This document shows positions 8,309 through 16,829 of a stretch of 64,000 bases of DNA, in pieces. Numbering within the stretch: the first letter of the stretch is position 1; every line of letters begins with the position of its first letter. Source of the DNA: Streptomyces fulvorobeus (GTDB taxonomy: Bacteria; Actinomycetota; Actinomycetes; Streptomycetales; Streptomycetaceae); the NCBI RefSeq assembly GCF_013167895.1, contig NZ_BLWC01000001.1, positions 62,001 through 126,000 on the forward strand, in the 5' to 3' direction. A model generated the notes under the pieces. It was not told the DNA's origin, ran no database searches, and was given only the letters and a program-made list of their open reading frames with translations. Both the position numbers and the translations under genes were made by a program.

Positions 8309-9319
8309 TCAGGTCGCCACGACGAGGAATTCGGGTCCGTAGTGCTGCGTGCCGTCGCTGTCCGGCAGCGGCATCTGCATGAGTGAACGCGCGGGAGAAG
8401 CGAGCTGGTACATCTTGCCGATCGACGCGTTCAGCTCGGTGGCGGACCCGGTCTCCCACGCCTTGTCCAGGTGTCCGAGCATGGCGGTGTAGGTCTGGTT
8501 GAACGTCATCAGCAGTGCGGCCACGTCCGGAGCCGGGTTGGGCCATGAGGCTGTCGTGAGCCGGCCCATCGGGTACACATCGGGGAATGCGACGGGGTCG
8601 CCGTCGAACTTCCAGTCGGTTCCCGTCCAGCGCAGCTTGTGACCGTGGTAGAGCTCGCCGAAGCGGTAGTAGTGGGCCGGGAGGTCCCCGCCGCTCGGTG
8701 ACTCCGGCGTGCCTTCGCCCTGTTCCTTGATCAGGGCGATGCTCTCCTCGACGACGTCGAGGTCGGTCATCGCCACGAGCTCGTTCCCCGCACCGACGTT
8801 GCTGGTCAGCTGCCTGGTGGGATCGATGGTGGGGTTGACGTCCTTGAAGGCATCAAGGAGCGCGTCGTAGAACGCTCCGATCGTCGGCACACCCTCGTCG
8901 GTGAACGCCAGGGGGTGTTCCGGCATCTCGATCTCCATGAACACCTCCTTCACGTAATTCTTCGTCAGGCCGGACAGGTACACGCTCAGCTGCGGCCGCA
9001 CCCCGCCCGGCAGCCGACCCGGATAGGAGATCTCCGTCGCCACTTCGACGATGCGCGGCGTCCCCCCGATCGCGGTGAGCATGTTGGAGACCAGCCCCAT
9101 GTGGAACATCTCGTCGACGGCGATCTGCGAAATGAGCCGTGCGGCCTCGGATGACGGTGCTGTGATGGACCAGTAGCCGCACAGGTACGGCGGGAGCGTC
9201 GAGAGTTCCAGGGCCACGGCCGCCTGCAAACCCTCCTTGAGCCACTGCAGATCCCGCTCCGCAGTGGGAATCGTCACCAGCCGGACGATTTCGGGCGATC
9301 CGGTAACTGTGCTGGTCAT
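8309..9319 (-). CDS. Ferritin-like protein, VioB/iminophenylpyruvate dimer synthase type
   Basis: 336 residues from ATG 9319, preceded by AGGGAC. The body matches the ferritin-like domain associated with VioB/RebD-type proteins: WLKEGLQAAVALELSTLPPY near the start, IAVDEMFHMGLVSNMLTAIG with a D/E-x-x-H metal-site pattern, and HYYRFGELYHG. In violacein and rebeccamycin pathways related proteins couple tryptophan-derived imines, but stand-alone ferritin-like members are common in actinomycetes and mostly uncharacterised. There is no signal peptide. It is divergent from the PLP decarboxylase at 9795 across about 475 bases. Function on an amine or imine is inference only. Confidence 0.8.
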   Translation of the reverse strand: MTSTVTGSPEIVRLVTIPTAERDLQWLKEGLQAAVALELSTLPPYLCGYWSITAPSSEAARLISQIAVDEMFHMGLVSNMLTAIGGTPRIVEVATEISYPGRLPGGVRPQLSVYLSGLTKNYVKEVFMEIEMPEHPLAFTDEGVPTIGAFYDALLDAFKDVNPTIDPTRQLTSNVGAGNELVAMTDLDVVEESIALIKEQGEGTPESPSGGDLPAHYYRFGELYHGHKLRWTGTDWKFDGDPVAFPDVYPMGRLTTASWPNPAPDVAALLMTFNQTYTAMLGHLDKAWETGSATELNASIGKMYQLASPARSLMQMPLPDSDGTQHYGPEFLVVAT

Positions 9320-9794
9320 ATGGTGTCCCTGCGTCGAATGCCGGGCCGAGCCCGCCACAGCGGGCAACGGCCACAGGAGCAAGCCGCTCCCCTCGCGACA
9401 CTGCCGCACGAACCCACGCCACCGGACCGGCTCCCGCATCAACCAACCGGAATGAGTGAATACCACCGTCAAACTCCGGAAGCGGTGGCTGCCAGTCCCG
9501 TATCCCAGCGGGGAACGTAGTCAACGGGTGCGGACCGGAGGCCAAGCTTGGCAGGCGGGCAGCGGACATCAGACGGATGGCTTCGGCCTAGAGAACGACT
9601 GGAGGCCGAGCACACGCGGCGGCACCTGCACCGGTTCGCGGGATGACCGGACGAGTCCACAGTTCCCCGTCGTCCCTGGCCACCGCGCCCTCGCTCCCCT
9701 TTCGAGTGATCCGTACGGAAGTCGCCGAACCTCCCGTAGGCAACCGGAACACTCGGCTGTGGAGTGAAGATCAACCAACCCGATGGAGAGTGTC
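9320..9794. other. Divergent intergenic region
   Basis: 475 bases between the two divergent genes at 9319 and 9795. No supported coding sequence; presumably contains both promoters. I found no clear operator palindrome. Confidence 0.4.
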
Positions 9795-12143
9795 ATGGCG
9801 AACGGAACTGTCCTGCTGGCCTTGCGCGAGGACCCGTTGGGCGGCGGGGTGGGCGGTGACCAGCTTCGGCGTATCGGCAAGGAGCTGGAGAACCGCGGCT
9901 TGGAGGTCCGCTGGGCACGAACAGCCGAGGGCGCCTGCGCGGTGTTGCGCACAGAAGCCGGGCTGACCGCGGCCGTGGTGGGCTGGGATCTTCAGTCCGA
10001 AGCCGGCGGGAGCGCCGAGGGCGGCGGGGCTGCGGTCCTGCGGCAGATCTCCCAGCGGTTCATGGACCTTCCCGCCTTCGTCGTGATGACGGAAGAGTCC
10101 GACCACGGCCTGGACAGGCTTCCCCTGTGGGTGGCCGAGATTGCCGTGGGGTACATCTGGCCTCTGGAGGACACCCCATCCTTCATCGCGGGGCGTGTGG
10201 CGGGTGCGGCACGGGCCTACGGTGACTCCGTCCTGCCGCCGTTCTTCAAGGCGCTGCGCCGTTTCGATGACGCCCACGAGTACTCCTGGCACACCCCCGC
10301 ACACGCGGGAGGGGTCGCGTTCCTGAAGTCGCCCGTGGGCCGGGCCTTCTTCGATTACTACGGTGAGCGGCTCTTTCGGACGGATCTGTCGATCTCGGTG
10401 GGAGAGCTCGGCTCGCTCTTCGAGCACAGCGGCCCGATCGGCGAGGCCGAGCGTAATGCCGCCCGGATCTTCGGCGCCGATCGCACTTACTTCGTGCTGC
10501 ACGGTGATTCCACCGCGGACCGCATGGTCGGCCACTACTGCGTGACCACCGACGAGATCGCCTTGGTGGACCGCAACTGTCACAAGTCCGTCCTGCACGG
10601 ACTCGTGATCTCCGGCGCCCGCCCGGTCTACCTCGTGCCCACCCGCAACGGGTACGGGCTGGCGGGCCCCCTGCCGGCCAGTGAGATCGGCGAGCAGGCT
10701 GTGGCCGCCCGCATCGCCGCGCATCCTCTGGCCTCGGGTGCGGTGTCAGCGCAGGCGCAGTATGCCGTGATCACGAACTCCACCTACGACGGTCTGTGCT
10801 ACGACACCCTGCAGACCACCCGTGCCCTCTCGCCCAGCACTCCCCGACTGCATTTCGACGAGGCGTGGTTCGCCTACGCGCGCTTCCATCCGCTCTACGC
10901 CGGCCGGTACGGCATGGCGGTGGGACCTGACACGTTCGAGGAGCAAGACGACCGTCCTACCGTCTTCGCGACCCAGTCCACCCACAAGCTGCTGGCAGCC
11001 CTTTCTCAGACCGCCATGGTGCACGTGAAGTCCTCGCCCAGGGCGCCGGTCGAGCACGAGCGGTTCAACGAAGCGTTCATGATGCACGGCACGACCTCGG
11101 CGCTGTATCCGGCCATCGCCTCGCTCGACGTGGCCGGAGCCATGATGGACGGACCCCAAGGCGAATGGCTGGTCAACGAAGCGGTGACGGAGGCGATCCG
11201 GTTCCGGCAGGCGGTCGTCCGGACCGGCCGCAGGATCGCCGAGGCCGGCGACCGGTTGCCGTGGTTCTTCAGTGTCTGGCAGCCCGACGCGGTGACCGAT
11301 CCGGTCTCCGGAACCCGTACGGCCTTCGCGGACGCCTCCCCGACGTTGCTGGCCTCGGACCCGAACTGCTGGCTGCTCGAACCCGGCGCCGAGTGGCACG
11401 GCTTCCCGGGGCTGAGCGAGGGGCAGTGCATGCTGGACCCCATCAAGGTGACACTGACCTGTCCCGGGGTCACCGCTACGGGCGAGACCGCACCCTGGGG
11501 AATCCCCGCCCGCGTCCTGACCTCCTACCTCGCGCGCCGCGGCATCGTCGTGGAGAAAACCGACACCTACAGCACGCTCGTCCTGTTCTCCATGGGAATC
11601 ACCAAGGGGAAGTGGGGGACACTCATGGACGCCCTGATGGACTTCAAGTCGCTTCACGACGCGGATACCCCGCTGCGGCAGGTCCTGCCCCAACTGGTCG
11701 AGCAGTACCCGCAGCGCTACGCCCACGTCACCCTGCGCGGCCTGTGCCAGGACATGCACGAACACCTCACCCGCGCCGAGCTGATCACCGCTCTGGACAC
11801 CGCCTTCCAGCAGCTTCCCGAGCCGGTCCACCCTCCGCAGCACTGTTATCAGCGACTGATCAGGGGCGGCACGGAACGCCTGCCACTCGCTCAGGCCGCG
11901 GGGCGGATCGCCGCCGCAATGGTCACTGTCACGCCTCCGGGCATCCCTGTCCTGATGCCTGGAGAAGCGCTGGGCGCACCCGATGGACCCATCCTGAGCT
12001 ACCTCAGCGCTCTGGAGGCTTTCGACCGGGCCTTCCCTGGCTTCCACAGCGAGGCGCACGGCGTGACCATCGACCCGGACACAGGTGACTACCTCATCGA
12101 GTGTGTGCGCGCGGACGACACGCCCAGCCACGGCGTCTCATGA
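9795..12143 (+). CDS. Orn/Lys/Arg-type PLP decarboxylase (fold I, with N-terminal wing domain)
   Basis: 782 residues from ATG 9795, which follows GGAGAG; ATG 9783 is in frame but overlaps the ribosome-binding site. Residues ~1-130 form the receiver-like wing domain. The PLP core follows: WHTPAHAGGVAFLKSPVG, LHGDSTADRMV, the aspartate in LHFDEAWFAYARFHPLY, and the Schiff-base lysine in ATQSTHKLLAALSQ, close to biodegradative arginine/lysine decarboxylases. The C-terminal domain ends in PGEALG...ILSYLSALE. It would release CO2 from a basic amino acid to give a polyamine precursor; the exact substrate is not settled. Divergent from the ferritin-like gene, possibly functionally linked. Confidence 0.9.
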   Translation: MANGTVLLALREDPLGGGVGGDQLRRIGKELENRGLEVRWARTAEGACAVLRTEAGLTAAVVGWDLQSEAGGSAEGGGAAVLRQISQRFMDLPAFVVMTEESDHGLDRLPLWVAEIAVGYIWPLEDTPSFIAGRVAGAARAYGDSVLPPFFKALRRFDDAHEYSWHTPAHAGGVAFLKSPVGRAFFDYYGERLFRTDLSISVGELGSLFEHSGPIGEAERNAARIFGADRTYFVLHGDSTADRMVGHYCVTTDEIALVDRNCHKSVLHGLVISGARPVYLVPTRNGYGLAGPLPASEIGEQAVAARIAAHPLASGAVSAQAQYAVITNSTYDGLCYDTLQTTRALSPSTPRLHFDEAWFAYARFHPLYAGRYGMAVGPDTFEEQDDRPTVFATQSTHKLLAALSQTAMVHVKSSPRAPVEHERFNEAFMMHGTTSALYPAIASLDVAGAMMDGPQGEWLVNEAVTEAIRFRQAVVRTGRRIAEAGDRLPWFFSVWQPDAVTDPVSGTRTAFADASPTLLASDPNCWLLEPGAEWHGFPGLSEGQCMLDPIKVTLTCPGVTATGETAPWGIPARVLTSYLARRGIVVEKTDTYSTLVLFSMGITKGKWGTLMDALMDFKSLHDADTPLRQVLPQLVEQYPQRYAHVTLRGLCQDMHEHLTRAELITALDTAFQQLPEPVHPPQHCYQRLIRGGTERLPLAQAAGRIAAAMVTVTPPGIPVLMPGEALGAPDGPILSYLSALEAFDRAFPGFHSEAHGVTIDPDTGDYLIECVRADDTPSHGVS

Positions 12144-12529
12144 CCTGCATGAGGCCACCTGCCCTCACCTCACCGCCCGCCATGGTGGATTCGGCCCGGA
12201 GGTGCCTGGTGCTGTGACCGCATAGTTCGCGGGTCTGCGGTCGGGGGCTGTCGGGTGTCAGGCACACTGGGCGGCCCACCCGCGCCACTGGAAACGCGGT
12301 GGAACGACGACGGGAGCGCTCGAAGTTGACGTACCGGTTCCGAGTCGCGCCGTGGCCGTCGGGCACGTAGAAGGCAAGAAGCGGCACCAGGCCGTGGGCG
12401 GTTCCACAGGAGCAGGTCGGTCTCCTGCCACTCCGGTGCGGCACAAACTCCCGCCGTCCAGTCGCCATCGCGTCGAACGCCTCCCTGCGCACCGGCCGGT
12501 CCCCCTCCGCGCGGGCCTGCACGTACAGG
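12144..12529. other. Intergenic region, decayed 5' part of the peroxidase locus
   Basis: No intact gene. The region probably includes rearranged N-terminal sequence of the haem-peroxidase remnant that follows, but no clear motif is left. Confidence 0.3.
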
Positions 12530-13308
12530 GCGGGCAAGCCCGGGCAGAGGTTACCAAGAACTACCAGTGGCTGGTCCGCCACGACTTCCTGCCCCGCATC
12601 ATCGACGAGAACATCCTGAAGGCGCAGTACAGTGACGCCGCCGGCACCTCGGCGCAGCCCTTCCTGATGCCGCTGGAATTCTCCGCGGCCGCCTACCGCT
12701 TCGGTCACGCCATGGTCCGCCGGACCTACGGATGGAACCGGATCTTCAACAGCGGCACCCCGGCCTTCCACAAGAAGGACGGACGCCTCACCGGCGTCGG
12801 CATCGTCGCCCAGGTCTTCGCGGAGGCCACGACCGCCGCCAAACACTCCATCGTCAAGGACACCGGATGGCGTCCCACCCTCGGTATCACCAAGGGAAAG
12901 TTCACCATGCCCGACCTGATCTACTGCGCTGCCGGCAAAGACGCATGCCGTATCAGCCTCCTCGACGCCTCCGTCAGCAAACCGCAGGAGAACACGCCAA
13001 CGCTGCCTAACGGTGTGGTCGTGATTTCGAACAGTGAGTGCCCTCCGAGGACTCTGGGGCTGTGGAAGGACCGCGGCCGCAAGGGTCGCGCCTACGGCAT
13101 CGGCGCGGGATACCCGGTGGACCTCAGTAAGCTGCCCACGGACGACGGCGACAGCATGGCGAGGAACGTGTCTTCCTGGGTCAACAGGACCGAGAGCGAC
13201 GCGAAGCTGGTCGGCAGCAAGGGCATCTGCCGCGTCCTCAAGGCCGGCGAGCCGCTGGAGGAATCCAACGACCACAATGACACCGTCGAATGGGTCAAAT
13301 GGGTTTAA
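12530..13308 (+). pseudogene. Haem peroxidase (animal type) remnant fused to an I36-like C-terminal segment
   Basis: The frame reads NYQWLVRHDFLPRIIDENIL then MPLEFSAAAYRFGHAMVRRTYGWN, the proximal-histidine region of animal-type haem peroxidases. It jumps directly to GVGIVAQVFAEATTAAKHSI and GWRPTLGITKGKFTMPDLI, the C-terminal end of the same family, so well over 100 residues are missing between. After about residue 200 it changes to a secreted-inhibitor-like sequence (LGLWKDRGRKGRAYGIGAGY ... MARNVSSWVNRT) with the N-x-SSW-N pattern of I36-like domains. No signal peptide or good start is present. It may be expressed as a chimera but looks degenerate. Confidence 0.55.
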
Positions 13309-13646
13309 GGCTGACGACGGTCGCGTAAATCTGGGCCGTTGTGGAGCACCCTCGGTCGGTATTACGTCTGGAGCGTTTCGTGTTCCGGCCCCGATTCCCG
13401 ATGAGCTGTCAACCCTGTTGCGGGCGACCGATGGAACTCGTCCGTGGCGGGCCATAGGGCGTCAGGACAGGCCCGGGCGCGACTGTCCGGGCCCGGCGGG
13501 CGGGCGGCCTCCCGCGCGGGGCCGCTCGGCGTGCCCCGGCGGGTGGTGCCGCACGCGGCCAGGACCACGCAACGCGTGTACAGGCACGTCAGAGCACTGT
13601 GCCCCACCTCTGTCCAGCAGACCAAGGAGCTCACGTTCACGCGGGA
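13309..13646. other. Intergenic region, probable decayed protease sequence
   Basis: No supported gene. It precedes the trypsin C-terminal remnant and may be its unrecognisable upstream part. Confidence 0.3.
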
Positions 13647-13775
13647 AAACCAATCGGGATCTACAACTGGGGTTGCAGCTGCGGTCTGGCCGCTCCGTCA
13701 CCCCGCAGTCCCGTCTTCACCCGCATCAGCAACGTCACCACATGGATCGACAACGTGATCGTCGGCACTTCCTGA
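13647..13775 (+). pseudogene. Trypsin-like (S1) protease C-terminal remnant
   Basis: 42 codons read KPIGIYNWGCSCGL then SPVFTRISNVTTWIDNVI and stop at TGA 13773. This matches the end of chymotrypsin-fold proteases (VGIxSWGxxCG...GVYTRVSxYxxWI). Catalytic His, Asp and Ser are all missing. Confidence 0.6.
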
Positions 13776-13820
13776 ACGGGCCCCGAGACACTCGGGTGCA
13801 CACGACGCAGTGCCAGGAGT

Positions 13821-13852
13821 GGGCCCGGGGCCGTCATGACGGCCCCGGGCCC
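13821..13852. terminator. 32-base perfect palindrome, strong terminator
   Basis: GGGCCCGGGGCCGTCA is followed immediately by its exact reverse complement. It lies 46 bases after the stop of the protease remnant and probably was its terminator. It can act in both directions. Confidence 0.7.
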
Positions 13853-14141
13853 ACAGCATGGCTCAACCCGCGCGGGCCGTTTCGATCCCACGGGCCCGGG
13901 AACGCCGTATTACGGCTACTGCACACGGCCCAGAAGACGATCGAGAGCGCCACCGAAAACAAGCACGCACACAAGACCCGCGCAGGTGAAGACGCTCAAC
14001 GTCGGCAGGACCCTTGCCAGAGGATACTCCGTTCTCGCCCGGAACGGCCCGCCCGCGGCCGGTTCGTCCGTACCGGGGTCCGGTGGCCCGGCCCGGCGAT
14101 ACCGTCGTGACACACGCCAGATGACAGCCAGGAGCCTCCGG

Positions 14142-14372
14142 ATGAGCGAGCAGCCGGCCACCGCGCCCGCCCGTCAGCCCCTCGATGAGCACGCCGCCGC
14201 GTCCGTCCGCGCGTACGCGGCCGACCAGCGGGCGAAGGTGGATGTCCTCGCCTCGGTGCTGGAGGAGATCGCGGCCAACGGCTACCCCTCGCCCGAGTCC
14301 GGCGTGCCGTGGGAGACCGCCTGCGACGCCCACCTCGCCCGCCTTGGCGACGAGCAGCCCCGTGGCGCCTGA
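14142..14372 (+). CDS. Antitoxin-like small protein of a type II TA pair
   Basis: 76 residues; ATG 14142 follows AGGAG. The sequence is acidic and helical (SVRAYAADQRAKVDVLASVL, then EEIAANGYPSPESGVPWETA) with no clear DNA-binding fold. Its stop overlaps the GTG start of the next gene (14362) by 11 bases, the tight coupling expected of antitoxin-toxin operons. The downstream frame reads like a ParE/RelE toxin, which is the main reason for this call. Confidence 0.6.
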   Translation: MSEQPATAPARQPLDEHAAASVRAYAADQRAKVDVLASVLEEIAANGYPSPESGVPWETACDAHLARLGDEQPRGA

Positions 14373-14618
14373 GCACGCACCGCGCCGCTCGCGCGTCATC
14401 ACGGTGGAGCCCGCGCTCACCCAGCTGACCAAACTCACCGCGTCCGAGACGCACCGCCTGGACCGCGCGATCGTCACGATCAGCGTCAACCCCGAGCTGG
14501 GCACCGAAATCCCCGGCACCCTGCTGCGCGACTACGCGGACGAGATCGACGGCGCCGGATCATCTACTTCGTGACGGCCCTGCGGACGATCACGATCGTC
14601 GCCTACGTTGAGGCGTAG
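14362..14618 (+). pseudogene. ParE/RelE-like toxin with a frameshift
   Basis: GTG 14362 overlaps the antitoxin stop. The frame reads ITVEPALTQLTKLTASETHR ... LLRDYADEIDG and would end at 14574. One base is missing near 14552: in the next frame the sequence continues RIIYFVTALRTITIVAYVEA and stops at TAG 14616, giving the last strands of a ParE/RelE fold (RIIYFV...I.IVAYVE). The lesion should inactivate the toxin, though a sequencing error is possible. Confidence 0.55.
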
Positions 14619-14884
14619 GGGCCTCCCGAGCACCCATGCAGAGCCCCGGACCGAGGACCACGGCGTCCGGCACCACGGCTAGTGAGCAGCGCGTTGTTGC
14701 GTTCGGAGCGTGCGGGGCGCGCGTTTGGCAGTGGCTGAGCGCTGCTGTGTGGCGTCTGCGCAGTGCGAGATTGCCGTGGCGAAGCCGTACCGCCATACGG
14801 GTGATCCGGCGGGCAAAGGCACACCGCCGTTGTGCAGCCGCCGGTACACCGGTCGTACGAACCGGACTATTCAAGGGGGCCGTT

Positions 14885-16147
14885 ATGGCAACATCAAGGC
14901 GTCGTTTCCTGGGAATCGGAATCTCCGTGGCCGGTGCGGCGGTGGCCGGCGGCACGCTGGGCGTCGAGGTTGCCGGGGCCGCGCCCCTGGCCGGCCCGGT
15001 GTCGCAGAACCCCGACAGCATCCGCGGTATCAAGTGGCGCACCGTACGCCGCCCGGCGCAGCCGGGTGACAACTTCGACACGTTCGGCGTCCGGTTCGAC
15101 ACCCAGGGCCTGTCCTACCGCACCGCGGTCGCGTCGCTGTTCAACAACGACTTCAAGACGGTGGTCCTGCGCGTCGCGAACATGGGCGACCTGCCCCGCG
15201 GCACCACGAAGAAGCAGCGCAACGACGAGATCATCAAGGTGCTGGGGGAACTCAACCGCCGGGGCATCAACGTGTACCTGTGGAAGCGGCAGTGGCTGCA
15301 GCGCAGCGACAAGTCCTGGGGCGCCTACAACCGGCATCCGGGAGCCGATGAGTTCATCGCCGACATGACCGCCCTCATCCAGCGCGCCAAGCGTGAAGGG
15401 ATCGCCGGCTCACTGCAGGGCGTGATGCCGGTGGAGACGAACCTCAACAACTGCGCCGAGGTCCGCAACCGTGCCCTGTACATCGCCCGGGGCATTAACG
15501 ACCGCACCGGCGATTGGCTCAAGACCCACACCCTGATGGTCCCCGGCGCCGGCATGGGCCCGTACTTCAAGGGCATCCACGACGGCGGCACCACATGGCT
15601 GCGGCAGATGCGCGCGCAGACCGGCCGCTTCGCCTTCCTCTACAAGCACATGATCAGCCACCCCGAAGCCATCTGCCGGCTCGGCCGGCTCAACGACCGA
15701 TGGCTGACCAACGTCGGCTACGAAGCGAAGAAGACGGTAGACGAGCAGATCCGCTTCCTGCGCACCACGATGGGCCTGGCCGACCTCGAACGCTACCTGC
15801 ACGGGCACCGCGCCCAGTTCCCCAACCACACCCACGTGGTGTTCTGGGGCGACATCGGCGACGGCATCTTCAGCATGTCCTCCCTCGACAACCGGCCCCG
15901 GTGGAACTACAACACCGTCCGCGCCCTGCACAAGCTGCTCGTCAAGCAGAACCACTGGCACGGCCACTTCTTCAACTTCCCCTTCACCCACGAGGGAGCC
16001 ACACGCACCGACCTGTGGGGCTACCTCATCACCGTCGACCGCCGAAACGGCTACGCCCGCGCCAAGAACCACCACTGGAACCGCGCGAAGACCCACTCCG
16101 TGTGGAACGAATGGCACGCGTGGTCACGCGAGAACGCCGCGTTCTGA
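14885..16147 (+). CDS. Tat-exported protein of unknown function
   Basis: 420 residues; ATG 14885 follows AAGGGGG. Residues 1-35 are a Tat signal (TSRRRFLGIGISVAGAAVAG, then VAGAAPLA). The mature part has alternating strands and helices reminiscent of a TIM barrel (KTVVLRVANMGDLP, INVYLWKRQWLQRS, GSLQGVMPVETNLNN, THVVFWGDIGDG), which would suit a glycoside hydrolase-like enzyme, and histidine-rich motifs NHWHGHFFNFPFTHEG near the end. I recognise no family. It is transcribed alone between the toxin remnant and the RHS locus. Confidence 0.75.
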   Translation: MATSRRRFLGIGISVAGAAVAGGTLGVEVAGAAPLAGPVSQNPDSIRGIKWRTVRRPAQPGDNFDTFGVRFDTQGLSYRTAVASLFNNDFKTVVLRVANMGDLPRGTTKKQRNDEIIKVLGELNRRGINVYLWKRQWLQRSDKSWGAYNRHPGADEFIADMTALIQRAKREGIAGSLQGVMPVETNLNNCAEVRNRALYIARGINDRTGDWLKTHTLMVPGAGMGPYFKGIHDGGTTWLRQMRAQTGRFAFLYKHMISHPEAICRLGRLNDRWLTNVGYEAKKTVDEQIRFLRTTMGLADLERYLHGHRAQFPNHTHVVFWGDIGDGIFSMSSLDNRPRWNYNTVRALHKLLVKQNHWHGHFFNFPFTHEGATRTDLWGYLITVDRRNGYARAKNHHWNRAKTHSVWNEWHAWSRENAAF

Positions 16148-16299
16148 CACCTCACAGCGACATGCGCAAGCCTGGAGCACATTCCTTCGTACCGGCTTCC
16201 TACGCCAGCCGACGCCGCCAGCGGCCTCCGGATGCCCTGACGTAGCTGTGAGACGCGGCGAAACTCCGCAGCGGTCCAACAAATTGCCTCGCACCGCCC

Positions 16300-16505
16300 C
16301 AGCCCGCACACCTCGATCGAAGGAACGTGACGCATGAGAGCCGATGCCCCGCCACTGCTGCAGGCGTTGAGGGACCGTTCTACGACGCTGCGGTGCTTGT
16401 GAACCTCGCGGTCGAAGGCCGGCGGGTGGCCTCCGCGGCTGCCCGCCGGGCCCGGTTGCGGGCTTGGTCTGTCCGCTCGGGAATCGTGTGCGGGATGTAG
16501 GAGGC
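16300..16505 (-). pseudogene. IS5-family transposase remnant (C-terminal part, frameshifted)
   Basis: Minus-strand frames give HTIPERTDQARNRARRAA, then GGHPPAFDREVHKHRSVVER, then LQQWRGIGSHA, three consecutive conserved blocks of IS5-type transposases (IPE...GGRPPAFD...RNVVER...LKQWRGIATR), each in a different frame. Clearly decayed. Confidence 0.6.
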
Positions 16506-16547
16506 CGGACACGGATGACCACACTTGTCGACCTGTCGCGCTCAGGC

Positions 16548-16829
16548 TCAATCGCCCACAACGCCGTCGGTGACAACCAGCCTGTCTAGGCCGACCTCGG
16601 TGGTCGCGGCGCCGATCCAGCCGTCGGGCTGGGTCGAGCAGGAGGGATTGCCGCGGGTTTCCGAGGAGGTGGCCTTTTCCGCGGTCCACGCCGGCTGATT
16701 CGGCGCTGCCCATCGCGAGGAGGTTGTCGCTGCCCCGGTGGACCACACCTCCCACGACTGGGTGGGGCAGGACGTGCCGGTGTAGTTGCCGGAGTGGAAG
16801 TTCCACGCCGACACCGCGGGTGCTGGCAT
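16548..16829 (-). CDS. Tryptophan-rich minus-strand frame at an RHS rearrangement junction, unknown
   Basis: 93 codons with about 85% G/C third positions and natural composition (SAWNFHSGNYTGTSCPTQSW, QPAWTAEK, STQPDGWIGAA). It ends at TGA 16548. No start with a ribosome-binding site exists, and its 5' end overlaps the truncated 5' end of the RHS gene on the other strand. It is probably a piece of a larger extracellular protein, possibly the inverted N-terminal part of the RHS protein itself. Unresolved. Confidence 0.3.
   Translation of the reverse strand: MPAPAVSAWNFHSGNYTGTSCPTQSWEVWSTGAATTSSRWAAPNQPAWTAEKATSSETRGNPSCSTQPDGWIGAATTEVGLDRLVVTDGVVGD

Noticed and set aside
10746..12131. Long minus-strand open frame opposite the decarboxylase
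   Set aside because: No start signal or family; shadow of the PLP decarboxylase.
12094..13455. 453-codon minus-strand open frame
   Set aside because: Opposite the peroxidase/I36 remnant, which carries recognisable protein motifs; low-complexity shadow.
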